Positions 1 through 7,820 of a stretch of 64,000 nucleotides of DNA are shown in pieces. Positions within the stretch are counted from its first letter, which is position 1; the number at the start of each line of letters is the position of its first letter. The notes below the pieces were generated by a model that was not told the origin of the DNA, ran no database searches, and worked only from the letters and a program-made list of their open reading frames with translations. The stretch is from Stutzerimonas stutzeri. Lineage in GTDB: Bacteria; Pseudomonadota; Gammaproteobacteria; Pseudomonadales; Pseudomonadaceae. Where the stretch lies: contig NZ_POUT01000009.1 of NCBI RefSeq assembly GCF_002890915.1, positions 1-64,000 of the forward strand, written 5' to 3'. The translations under genes were made by a program, and so were the position numbers.

Positions 1-46
1 TCGTATAACTGAACAGCTCGTTTTGTTTGAGGTCGAGTCCACGCAT
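1..46 (-). CDS. IS transposase, N-terminal fragment (runs off left edge)
   Basis: Only the first residues are visible. Read leftward from the ATG at 44-46 the protein begins MRGLDLKQNELFSYT, which looks like the opening of IS5/IS1182-type DDE transposases (recognised from family memory, not by a search). An in-frame ATG at 83-85 would add 13 residues, but the family usually begins at Met-Arg-Gly. It lies on the same strand as the effector gene at 117-2339, which ends abruptly just before it, so the insertion sequence probably entered that gene. A strong hairpin at 89-111 sits between the two. Confidence 0.6.
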   Translation of the reverse strand, partial: MRGLDLKQNELFSYT

Positions 47-88
47 CGGCTTGGGCTGGCTTCGGCAGAAGAGGATGGCCGCCATTTT

Positions 89-117
89 GCCAGAGCCACG
101 CGGGCTCTGGCTTTTTT
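89..117 (+). terminator. Hairpin plus T-tract at the IS edge
   Basis: A perfect 9-bp stem (89-97 with 103-111), a 5-nt loop and six T residues (112-117) form a textbook intrinsic terminator on the plus strand. On the minus strand the same hairpin would form in read-through RNA from the vgrG operon just ahead of the transposase start. Many insertion sequences use such structures to block expression from outside transcripts. No plus-strand gene to the left is visible. Confidence 0.55.
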
Positions 118-2339
118 CAACGGCCTGCTAGGCCATTTTCAGCGCCCAGTATCGGTTTGCTCAGATTGCCCAATGCCACGATAAGCTCAGTGCCCGCACT
201 GAGCTCTCCAGCGTGATAGCGAAAAATTCCTTCTGAACCTTCAGTTTTAAGTTCCTTCATCCCAATCCTCTGTGCGTGCAGATTGAACAACGCACAAACC
301 ACCGCCACCAGAGGCACCGCCGGCGTTTCCAGCGTCGCCTGGATGGTGCGGTTGGCCTGCAGCTTCCAGGCGCTGAGCTTGTGCACCTGGGGATGATCCG
401 CCGGGGCGGCGATCACGGTGATCCGGCCAAGATTGGGCAGTTGCCGCTGCGCATGCCGGGGGCTGGTGGAACCGATCGGGTTGCCCGCCTTGTCGTGCAG
501 GGTGGCGTAGCGGTAGTTCCTGCGGGTCAGGGTGCGGCGTTCCTCGGCCGTCAGGCCATGGCTCAGGCCCGCGCCCTCGACGCCCAGTATCACCAGGCCC
601 TGGGTATTGGCATCGGCGCGCGAAACGAGCGTAAGGCCCTTCCACGATGGCGAGAGCCGTTCGAACACGCCGAAGGCCGGCGCGAACAGGCGGTGCAATT
701 CGATATTGACCAGGCTTGCGCCAACGCGGTTGAGCTGGGTGCCCACGGCGGTGGCGAAGAGGTCCATGAAGTCGCCGACCAGTGCCGTCATGTTCTTGGA
801 AACGCCGAGCGCATCGGTGGCCGGCGTATCGAGGCTGGCCGCCTGCAACAGCGTGCTCAGGCCCATGCGCGCAGGGTCGGGTTCACGCGTTTGTACCGAC
901 AGCGCCTGCAAGCGCTCGACGGCTTCGGGCAGTTCGCCGTCAACGCCGACCAGCATTCGGCGGGTCAGCGGATGCGTGGCTTGCAACAGGCTCTGCACCA
1001 GTCGGTCGATACGGGCCTCGAGCTCACGGCTGGTCGGTGTGTGGCACAGGGCATCGCACTGCGATGGGGTTTTATTGAGCGCATCCAGGGCTTCGGTCAG
1101 CCAGGCGTAAGGTTCCAGCAGGCGTTCATCGTGGCTGAACAGCCAATCCGCCGCGACGCTTTCCAGGCGGCGTTCGAACAGGGCCAGCAGTCGTTCGAGG
1201 GTGCGTTCGAGGTGCTCGCGTGCGGCCTTCCTTTCGTCCTCGAACACGGCTTCGAGCAGAGCCGGCTGGTCGATCAGGTCCCTGAATTTCGCCAAGGGGT
1301 TATCGCCGGAACGCATGACCGTGCTGTAGACGACCTGGGCATAACGGCCGTTCGGACGGTGCGCGACCAGGGCATTGAGCGACAACAGATAGGCCTCGGC
1401 CAGGCGCGCCTGGGCAGTGGCATGGCGCAAGGCGAACTGAGGGTCTTCAAGCATGAAACCGACCAGCTTGGGATACCCGCGCAGCTTCTTTTCGACCAGC
1501 ATATCCGGCCCGGCTTCCAGTTCGGGCAGGGGGTGCGGTCGTTCGCCTTGCTGAAAAGCGGCCAACTGCTCTTGTGCACACTGCAGCTTGATGACCCATT
1601 CCGTTTCGGCGAAGGCGGTGAAGGAGGGGGTGAAGACGGCCGGGTCGGCCAGGGTGCTTTCCACATTGAAGTCGCGTGCGCGCAGCCCCTCGGCCTGCCG
1701 GTCGATGACCACGACCGGCATCGCCTGGGTCGGCTTCCAGCGCTCGCCGCCGACGATTGCAGCAGACCAGGCCGGTGCGACACTCTGGCAACGGTTTCCG
1801 ACCCGGCTGCTGTCGGCTTCCAGCCAGGCGATGTATTCCCAGGTCCAGGCCATTTCGCTGTAGGCCATGCGGTATTGGTCGCCGACGAAACGGCCTTGCA
1901 ACAGCATGGGCACCAGCGTCAGCGCCAGCGGCTTGCCGACCGGGGGCCGATCATCAGCCGGTTCGCCTTGCGCCGCGATGTGGCGCCAATGGGCTACGTC
2001 CACGTCGGATAGATCGCCTTTGCCATCGCAGGCCAGCTCTCTCCATAGCCTTCCGTTCTGGAATATGTAGATGCGTCCGGGACGGGGCAGTGCGCCTTTC
2101 GGCGCCTCATCGTACCGATCATGACCGGGCAGCCGAGCCAGGGGGACGACGGCGAGGAAGGTGTTCTGCTGGATCTCCGGCTCTTCCTCATGGCTGCGCA
2201 TATCCGTTTCGACAACGATCTGCAACTGGCCACCATCGCTGCGATCGATACTCAGCGCCAATCGTGCGCGGCGCGCGTTGTTGTAGTCCGCACGCTTGCG
2301 GGTGCCCTGTTCGATGGACTGGTCCTTCAGCTCGCTCAT
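117..2339 (-). CDS. VgrG-linked candidate T6SS effector, 3'-truncated
   Basis: A 740-residue protein encoded directly after vgrG (ATGA overlap at 2336-2339), the usual place for a cargo effector delivered on the VgrG spike. An N-terminal block around residues 55-160 contains GRIYIFQNGRLWREL and reminds me of VasX / BTH_I2691-type effector N-termini. The middle is charged and helical. Near residues 672-690 a hydrophobic stretch (PLVAVVCALFNL) looks like the start of a membrane-active region, but the frame stops soon afterwards, next to an IS transposase. I infer that the C-terminal toxic part has been lost. No catalytic motif or signal peptide is seen and no immunity gene is visible. The toxin class is not certain. 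Confidence 0.65.
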   Translation of the reverse strand: MSELKDQSIEQGTRKRADYNNARRARLALSIDRSDGGQLQIVVETDMRSHEEEPEIQQNTFLAVVPLARLPGHDRYDEAPKGALPRPGRIYIFQNGRLWRELACDGKGDLSDVDVAHWRHIAAQGEPADDRPPVGKPLALTLVPMLLQGRFVGDQYRMAYSEMAWTWEYIAWLEADSSRVGNRCQSVAPAWSAAIVGGERWKPTQAMPVVVIDRQAEGLRARDFNVESTLADPAVFTPSFTAFAETEWVIKLQCAQEQLAAFQQGERPHPLPELEAGPDMLVEKKLRGYPKLVGFMLEDPQFALRHATAQARLAEAYLLSLNALVAHRPNGRYAQVVYSTVMRSGDNPLAKFRDLIDQPALLEAVFEDERKAAREHLERTLERLLALFERRLESVAADWLFSHDERLLEPYAWLTEALDALNKTPSQCDALCHTPTSRELEARIDRLVQSLLQATHPLTRRMLVGVDGELPEAVERLQALSVQTREPDPARMGLSTLLQAASLDTPATDALGVSKNMTALVGDFMDLFATAVGTQLNRVGASLVNIELHRLFAPAFGVFERLSPSWKGLTLVSRADANTQGLVILGVEGAGLSHGLTAEERRTLTRRNYRYATLHDKAGNPIGSTSPRHAQRQLPNLGRITVIAAPADHPQVHKLSAWKLQANRTIQATLETPAVPLVAVVCALFNLHAQRIGMKELKTEGSEGIFRYHAGELSAGTELIVALGNLSKPILGAENGLAGR

Positions 2340-4522
2340 ACGTCACCCTCCGGGTCGAGCAGTTGCACCTGGCCACCCACGGCCGGGTCGCCCCAGATAT
2401 CGATGATCAGTTTCCGCGGGCACTGTTCGGCGACACTTGCCGGCGGTGGCAACGGGCTGCCCTGCCCCCGGTTCGTTCGTTCGCCAGTGGGCGCGGTGTC
2501 GGCCGGGTTGGGCGCTTCTGGCAAGGCCGGCTTCGCCCCCGAGCCCTTGCCCGGGCTGCCGCCCGAATTGAGCCTGACGCTGGGGCCGCTGAGGGTGATG
2601 CCGCCGGCGTCGAGCTTGACGAAGCTGCCGGCGGCCTTGAAGGTGAGTTCGCTACCGGCTTCGAGCACCACTTTCAGGCCGCTGGACAGGTGGATTTCCT
2701 GGCCCGCCTCGACGAACTGCCCGTTGCCGATCCGGATGTGCTGGTCGCGGCCCACCGTCAGGTGGTCGCTGGCCCTGACTTCCGTTTTGCGGTCACCATG
2801 GGTGGTGCGGTGCTCTTCGGCCTGAAATTCGCTGTAGCTGTTGGCTTCCACGCGGTCGTGGCGTTCGTGGCCAACGCGGATCTTCTGGTCGTGCTCGATG
2901 TTCTGGTCCCAGTCGCGCTGGGCATGGAGGTAGATCTGCTCGGCGCCTTTGCGGTCCTCGATGCGCAGCTCGTTGTAGCCATCGCCGCCCGGCGAGCTGA
3001 GGGTCTTGAACACCGATCGGGTCTTGTGCGCCGGCAGCTCATAGGGCGCGACGTGCTCGGCGTGGTAGAGGCAGCCGGTGACCAGTGGCTGGTCGGGGTC
3101 GCCTTCGAGGAAGGTGACCAGCACTTCCATGCCCACCCGCGGGATGGCGACGCCGCCGTAGCGGTCGCCGGCCCAGCTGCTGGAGACGCGCAGCCAGCAG
3201 CTGCTCTTGTCGTCGCGTGCGCCTTCGCGATCCCAGTGGAATTGGACCTTCACGCGGCCGTACGGGTCGCAGTGGATCTCCTCGCCGGCCGGGCCGGTGA
3301 CCACGGCGGTCTGGCTGCCGAGGATTTTCGGTTTCGGGTGTTTCAGGGCCGGGCGGAAGGGGATGTCCCAGGGTGTGGCGAGGAAGCGGTTGCGGTAGCC
3401 CTGGCGGAAGTCGTCGTTCTCGTCCCAGCCTTCGGCCCAGGCATCCGGCTTCGCTCGGGCACCGGCATTCCAAGGGTCGTTCCCGGCGAAGGGAGAAAGG
3501 CTCGGGCCGTGCATGCCCGCGTCGCCAATCGACTCTTCCAGCACCTGCGGCTGGCGGCCCTGGTGGTGGATTTCGCTCAGTAGCCAGAGCTGGTTCCAGT
3601 CGGCACGCGGATGATCGGTCAGTTCGAGGAAATGGCCGCTGAGCAAGCGTGGCTGGTCGCTCGTGCCCTCGGCCTGCTGGTAGTCGTGGCGGTGGCGCTC
3701 CAGAGCGCGTTGCGCCAGGTGCCTGCCACGGCTGCGCTCGGTGAAGCGGCCGGGGTAGTCATAGTCTTCCAGGTCCGGGACGAGCTCACCGGAGACGGTA
3801 CTCTCCAGTTGCAGGCGCGGTTGCTCGAAGTCGTAGTCGCGGCGGCTGACGCGGCTGGTGCGGGTTTCCAGGCGCAGGCCGAAGCGCTTGACCACCGGTT
3901 CGTCGGCCACCAGCCCGGAATCCTGCTGGTAGGCCACCGGCGCGAGCATCGGAAACACCGTCTGGTCGTCGCCGAAGACCAGCACATGGCCCTGGCGGTC
4001 GTGCTCGAAGTGGTAGTGGATGCCTTCTTCCTCGCACAGGCGCTGGAGGAAGTGCAGGTCGCTCTCGTCGTACTGCACGCAGTAGTCGCGCGCCGGATAG
4101 AGCACCGGGCCGAGCTGGAAGCGGTGGCCGGTACCGGCGAGGATGCCGTGCGCCTCGAGGATCCGGGCGATGATCTGCGGCACGCTGAGCTGCTGGAAGA
4201 TGCGCTGGTTGCTGCGGTGGGCGAGGTAGGCCAGTTGCGGCACCAGGGTCAGGCTGTAGCGGGCCAGGCGCTTGCCGGATTCGCCCTGGGCGGCGCGCTG
4301 GATCAGGCCATGGATGCCGGTGCCATCGGCATCGAGGGTTAAAAATGCCGGCCGGTGCAGCAGGGCTTCGAGGTCCAGGTCGGGGCGTTCGCTGACCAGT
4401 TCGAGGTCGAAGCGGTAGGGCTGGGCGATGGCTTCGTGGCCGTCGAAGGCCAGCACCTGCAGGTCGTGCTCGAACCCTTCGATGCTCAGCGAGAAATGGG
4501 GCTGGTTGGCTGCGGCGAACAT
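2336..4522 (-). CDS. vgrG: Type VI secretion spike protein VgrG
   Basis: A 728-residue VgrG/Rhs-type spike protein. The N-terminal gp27-like part opens with FSLSIEGFEHDLQVLAFDG; the gp5-like OB-fold region carries the family stretch CDPYGRVKVQFHWDREG, followed by a beta-prism repeat region and a Pro-rich tail of about 80 residues (PALPEAPNPADTAPTG) that may dock cargo. The start at 4522 is chosen because AGGAGGAAC precedes it; the open frame upstream lacks VgrG character. It trimerises on an Hcp tube and punctures target cells. hcp lies upstream and the effector gene overlaps its stop by 4 nt, so spike and cargo are translated together. Confidence 0.93.
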   Translation of the reverse strand: MFAAANQPHFSLSIEGFEHDLQVLAFDGHEAIAQPYRFDLELVSERPDLDLEALLHRPAFLTLDADGTGIHGLIQRAAQGESGKRLARYSLTLVPQLAYLAHRSNQRIFQQLSVPQIIARILEAHGILAGTGHRFQLGPVLYPARDYCVQYDESDLHFLQRLCEEEGIHYHFEHDRQGHVLVFGDDQTVFPMLAPVAYQQDSGLVADEPVVKRFGLRLETRTSRVSRRDYDFEQPRLQLESTVSGELVPDLEDYDYPGRFTERSRGRHLAQRALERHRHDYQQAEGTSDQPRLLSGHFLELTDHPRADWNQLWLLSEIHHQGRQPQVLEESIGDAGMHGPSLSPFAGNDPWNAGARAKPDAWAEGWDENDDFRQGYRNRFLATPWDIPFRPALKHPKPKILGSQTAVVTGPAGEEIHCDPYGRVKVQFHWDREGARDDKSSCWLRVSSSWAGDRYGGVAIPRVGMEVLVTFLEGDPDQPLVTGCLYHAEHVAPYELPAHKTRSVFKTLSSPGGDGYNELRIEDRKGAEQIYLHAQRDWDQNIEHDQKIRVGHERHDRVEANSYSEFQAEEHRTTHGDRKTEVRASDHLTVGRDQHIRIGNGQFVEAGQEIHLSSGLKVVLEAGSELTFKAAGSFVKLDAGGITLSGPSVRLNSGGSPGKGSGAKPALPEAPNPADTAPTGERTNRGQGSPLPPPASVAEQCPRKLIIDIWGDPAVGGQVQLLDPEGDV

Positions 4523-4672
4523 CCGTGTTCCTCCTGTTTTCCGTTTTCGCCCATGGCGGGACGCCCAGGCGCTTCGGGGTCCCGATTTACCACGTGCCGG
4601 CCGCTGTGCAATGCGCTGGGTTCGCATTGCGCAGCGGCAGGTTGGTGTTCTGTCTAGTGCATCGCAATAAGC

Positions 4673-4699
4673 CTTCGGCCAGGCAACGCCCGGCCGAAG
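4673..4699 (-). terminator. Possible attenuating hairpin between hcp and vgrG
   Basis: Just after the hcp stop, an 8-bp GC-rich stem (4673-4680 with 4692-4699) encloses an 11-nt loop. On the minus strand it is followed by only a weak T-rich stretch (GGCTTATTG). It could partly terminate transcription and so make more hcp than vgrG mRNA, as tube protein is needed in excess. Confidence 0.35.
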
Positions 4700-4713
4700 C
4701 GGACCGCAGCGGA

Positions 4714-5232
4714 TCAGCCGGCGATCGGGGTGCGCCAGTCGTCGGAACCGGACGTACCGGAGACCTCGTGGGTCCAGACGATCTTGCGGTAGGTGAAGTA
4801 GACGTCTTCCAGGTGGGTGAAGTGGGACATGTTCGGGTCCTGGCAGTTGGGCATGCGCGACTGCACGTCGACGATCACCGCATCTTCCAGCTCGATGGTG
4901 AAGTAGTGCTCCTGGGTCCCGGTGGACGAGGTGCGGTACCACTCCAGGCGGCATTTGTTCAGGCGCTCGCCGGAGGTCAGGGCGTTGAAGATCAGCGGCG
5001 AGGACTTGTCGAACACCTTGGTGACCATCAGCGGCTTGTGCACGCGCTGGCCGGTCGGCTGGCCGGACTGCGGGTCGCGCGGGATGATGACCTGGTGCTG
5101 GAAGGCCTGGACCAGGATCTGGTCTTCGTGGCCTTCCTGGAAGATGTTACCCACAGAGTCCTCGGTGAAGGTGCCGGCGGTGATCAGGCCTTGCTTGGTG
5201 CCTTCGAGGGACAGGTACGCGGGTGTTGGCAT
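4714..5232 (-). CDS. hcp: Type VI secretion tube protein Hcp
   Basis: A 172-residue Hcp1-family protein that begins MPTPAYLSLEGTKQGLITAG, very similar to the P. aeruginosa HcpA/B/C group as I remember it. Conserved blocks include HKPLMVTKVFDKSSP and the C-terminal YRKIVWTHE. It forms hexameric rings stacked into the inner tube of the type VI apparatus and is secreted without a signal peptide. AAGGAG stands 7 nt before the ATG. vgrG follows about 190 nt downstream. A sigma54-like promoter and three dyad repeats lie upstream, so this orphan hcp-vgrG cluster probably has its own activator-controlled promoter. No structural T6SS genes are in the window. Confidence 0.95.
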   Translation of the reverse strand: MPTPAYLSLEGTKQGLITAGTFTEDSVGNIFQEGHEDQILVQAFQHQVIIPRDPQSGQPTGQRVHKPLMVTKVFDKSSPLIFNALTSGERLNKCRLEWYRTSSTGTQEHYFTIELEDAVIVDVQSRMPNCQDPNMSHFTHLEDVYFTYRKIVWTHEVSGTSGSDDWRTPIAG

Positions 5233-5279
5233 GGGTGCTCTCCTTGTCTGGAATGAATGCCGAATGGCGAGCTTCTCAG

Positions 5280-5295
5280 TACAAGTGCCGTGCCA
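5280..5295 (-). promoter_or_regulatory. Candidate sigma54 promoter of hcp
   Basis: Read leftward the sequence is TGGCACGGCACTTGTA, which fits the -24/-12 consensus TGGCACG-N4-TTGC except for T in place of the last C. It would start transcription near 5269, about 36 nt before the hcp ATG. RpoN control of hcp genes is known for several Pseudomonas T6SS clusters. A CTGATTA-N14-TAATCAG inverted repeat (5309-5336) lies just upstream. Confidence 0.55.
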
Positions 5296-5379
5296 GGATC
5301 AGAAAACACTGATTAATCAATAGATTGCGTAATCAGCCAGATTCCTGCCAAAGCCATTTGTGATCCAGCGCACAGAAAG

Positions 5380-5504
5380 TTGCGCAACATCTTGCGCACC
5401 CCTGTGCAAAAAGTTGCGCAATGGCCTACAGGCTCCGTATTGCCTGGCCTGTATGCATTCATCCACAAGGTTATCCACATTTTGGGTGTGCAAGATGTTG
5501 CGCA
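5380..5504. promoter_or_regulatory. Three dyad repeats upstream of hcp (enhancer-like)
   Basis: Three related dyads share the form GTGC(GC)AA-N4-TTGCGCA(A): copy A 5380-5399 (reverse orientation, spacer gatg when read on the minus strand), copy C 5404-5421 (spacer aaag) and copy B 5488-5504 (spacer gatg). All have the same 4-nt spacer. Their centres lie roughly 120, 145 and 230 bp upstream of the inferred hcp start, the range used by sigma54 enhancer-binding proteins. The rest of 5233-5569 holds no convincing gene. Confidence 0.55.
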
Positions 5505-5569
5505 GTTTGGCATGACGGGATACCCGGGTTTCGCCATTCAAACGGGCCGCTCCGGCCCGTGCCACTCGA

Positions 5570-6916
5570 TCAGGCCGGCACCGCCTCCGCCGCTGGAGCA
5601 TCCGCCGCCATGCCGGCGGTCATCCGCTGCGAATCCCGGCAGAACGTCCGCGATGCCTGGAACAGGAACACCATGGTCAGCAGCAACGACGCCGGGATCA
5701 GGTACATCGCGCCATGCAGCCCCTCGGCGCGGAAGGCTTCGCTCATCTCGCCGGCGCCGGCCGCGAGCATCGCCGCCTCGGCGAAATGGTCCGAGAGCAG
5801 CCCCACCACCACCGTGCCCATGCCGCCGCCGAGCAGGTACAGCCCGGCGAAGAACAGCGCCATGGCCGTGGCCCGCAGGCGCGGCTCGACCACGTCCTGG
5901 ATCGCGGTGTAGACGCAGGTGTAGAAGTTGTACGAGAACAGCCAGCCGATGCTGAACACCGCGACGAATATGCCGACCTCGATACGCCCCGCCAGCAGCG
6001 CATAACCGGTGGCGAGCGTGGCGATCAGCATGCTCGCCGCGGCGAACACCAGCCGGCCGCGGGCGAAACGCTGATGAATCCGGTCGGCCACCCAGCCGCC
6101 CAGCGTCAGCCCGACCAGCCCGGTGAGCCCGACGATCACCCCGGTGGCCACCGAGGCCTCCACCAGCGGCACCGCGTGATAGCGCATCAGCAGGGGCACC
6201 ATGAAGGCATTGCAGGCGTAGGTGGCGAAGTTGAAGGCCAGCCCGGCCAGCACCAGCCACCAGAAGGTGCGGATCGCCAGAACCTTGCGCACCGGCTGGC
6301 GGACCGGTTCCTGGGACACCTTGACCGTCTCGGCGGCGCCGCGCCGCGGTTCCCTGACCAGGAAGATGAACAGCGCCAGCACCAGCCCCGGTACCGCCGC
6401 AATGAAGAACGGCGCACGCCAGCTGCCGAATGCCTCGACCATCGAGCCGATGGTGAAGAATGCCAGCAACAGGCCCAGCGGCAGGCCCAGCATGAAGATG
6501 CCCATCGCCCGGGCGCGCTTGTGCGCCGGGAACAGGTCGCCGATCAGCGAGTTGGCCGCCGGCGCGTAGCTGGCCTCGCCGATACCGATGCCCATGCGCA
6601 CCAGCAAGAAGCTCCAGAAATTCCAGGCCAGCCCGTTGATCGCGGTCAGGCCACTCCAGGCGGTCAGGCCCCAGCCCATGATCCTGCGCCGCGAACCGAG
6701 GTCGGCCATGCGTCCCAGCGGCACCCCGGCCAGGGCGTAGACGATGGTGAACGCGGTGCCGATCAGCCCCAGCTGGAAGTCGTTGAGCCGCCACTCCAGG
6801 CGAATCGGCTCGGCGATGATCGCCGGGATGGTACGGTCGAAGAAGTTGAACAGGTTGGCCAGAAACAGCAGGAACAGCACGCGCCAGGCGTTCGGGGCTT
6901 GGGTGGAAGGCTGCAT
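5570..6916 (-). CDS. MFS transporter, spinster-like
   Basis: A 448-residue inner-membrane transporter with about 12 predicted helices. It starts LFLLFLANLFNFFDRTIPAI, typical of spinster-homologue MFS proteins, and has the loop-2 motif GVPLGRMADLGSRRR and the GIGIGEASYAPA signature of helix 4. Family members export or import organic acids and lipids; substrate cannot be read from sequence. It lies downstream of glxR-hyi on the same strand, 121 nt away, so it may carry a C2-C4 hydroxy acid feeding that pathway. Length is normal and no defect is seen. Confidence 0.85.
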   Translation of the reverse strand: MQPSTQAPNAWRVLFLLFLANLFNFFDRTIPAIIAEPIRLEWRLNDFQLGLIGTAFTIVYALAGVPLGRMADLGSRRRIMGWGLTAWSGLTAINGLAWNFWSFLLVRMGIGIGEASYAPAANSLIGDLFPAHKRARAMGIFMLGLPLGLLLAFFTIGSMVEAFGSWRAPFFIAAVPGLVLALFIFLVREPRRGAAETVKVSQEPVRQPVRKVLAIRTFWWLVLAGLAFNFATYACNAFMVPLLMRYHAVPLVEASVATGVIVGLTGLVGLTLGGWVADRIHQRFARGRLVFAAASMLIATLATGYALLAGRIEVGIFVAVFSIGWLFSYNFYTCVYTAIQDVVEPRLRATAMALFFAGLYLLGGGMGTVVVGLLSDHFAEAAMLAAGAGEMSEAFRAEGLHGAMYLIPASLLLTMVFLFQASRTFCRDSQRMTAGMAADAPAAEAVPA

Positions 6917-7037
6917 GACGTCGGTCTCGATTGTTCTTATATGCCGGCCGCAGACCAGCCGGGACTCGCCTGAACTCTAGAACCAGCGCTGCCCGCCGTC
7001 TGCGAATATCAACCTGGCTTATGCCGCGCGATGGCTC

Positions 7038-7820
7038 TCAGCGCGCCTGCCATGCCGGCAGCCAGCCTAGGCTGGCCTGGGTGCCCGCATCGCCTGGCCG
7101 GTATTCGGCGCCCAGCCAGCCCTGGTAGCCGCTCGCCTGCAAGGCCTGCAGCGCTGCCGCGAAATCCAGCTCGCCGCTACCCGGTTCGCCGCGTCCCGGA
7201 CAATCGGCGAACTGCACGTGGCCGATACGCCCACTCAAGCGCTCGATGCAGGCCGGGATATCCAGCCCCTGGCGGGCCATGTGGTAGAAATCCAGCTGCG
7301 CCAGACAGTTGGGATGATCGACCCGCTCCAGCAGCGCCGCGAGATCCGCGGCGCTGTTGATCAGGAAGCCGGGCATGTCCAGCGGGTTGATCGCCTCGCA
7401 GAGCACACGGATGCCGAGCATCTCGAAGGCCTCCGCGGCCTTCCACAGATTGCGTTCGAGGGTGGTCAGCGCTTCTTCGCGCCCGATGCCCTCGGCCAGC
7501 CGCCCCGGCAGCACGTTGACACAAGCCGGGCGGGCCATCAGCGCATAGCTCAGCGCCTCCTGCAGCGCGGCGTCGAACGTCTCCTGGCGCTGGGGTACGG
7601 CCGCCAGCCCCGGCCCGCCCTGCATCAGGTCGCCGGCCGGCAGGTTGATCAGCACCAGCGGCAGGCCGGCACGCTCGAGCAGCTCCTTCAGGCGGATGGC
7701 CGGCAGCTCGTAGGGGAACTGGATTTCCACGCCATCGAAACCGGCCGTGCGGGCGGCGAGAATACGCTCGGCGAGCGGCAGTTCGCTGAACAGCAGCGAC
7801 AGATTGGCGGCGATCTTCAC
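7038..7820 (-). CDS. hyi: Hydroxypyruvate isomerase-like TIM-barrel protein
   Basis: A 260-residue AP-endonuclease-2-fold sugar isomerase. It opens KIAANLSLLFSELPLAERI and has the metal-ligand regions VLCEAINPLDMPGF, CLAQLDFYHMARQG and a final GAEYRP, as in Hyi/OtnI proteins, which interconvert hydroxypyruvate and tartronate semialdehyde (or 2-oxo-tetronate forms). The start is GTG at 7818-7820, overlapping the glxR stop (GTGA) and preceded by GGGAGGG. With glxR it would turn hydroxypyruvate into glycerate. No gcl (glyoxylate carboligase) is next to it, so an OtnI/threonate-type role is an alternative. Confidence 0.82.
   Translation of the reverse strand: MKIAANLSLLFSELPLAERILAARTAGFDGVEIQFPYELPAIRLKELLERAGLPLVLINLPAGDLMQGGPGLAAVPQRQETFDAALQEALSYALMARPACVNVLPGRLAEGIGREEALTTLERNLWKAAEAFEMLGIRVLCEAINPLDMPGFLINSAADLAALLERVDHPNCLAQLDFYHMARQGLDIPACIERLSGRIGHVQFADCPGRGEPGSGELDFAAALQALQASGYQGWLGAEYRPGDAGTQASLGWLPAWQAR

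Noticed and set aside
108..122. A-AAA-AAG slippery sequence followed by a hairpin (possible -1 frameshift site)
   Set aside because: The effector stop codon TGA comes directly before the slippery run in the same frame, so ribosomes would terminate first.
276..2012. Long plus-strand frame (578 codons) opposite the T6SS effector gene
   Set aside because: Mirror frame of a GC-rich gene; low-complexity Arg/Gln/Gly composition and no start signal. The minus-strand protein has coherent features.
5459..5479. Perfect DnaA box TTATCCACA with a near-match 12 bp away
   Set aside because: Only two boxes, no AT-rich unwinding region and no replication genes nearby; probably chance within the hcp control region.
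5313..5537. 74-codon minus-strand frame upstream of hcp
   Set aside because: It overlaps the repeated dyads and promoter region, has no ribosome site and no recognisable protein features.
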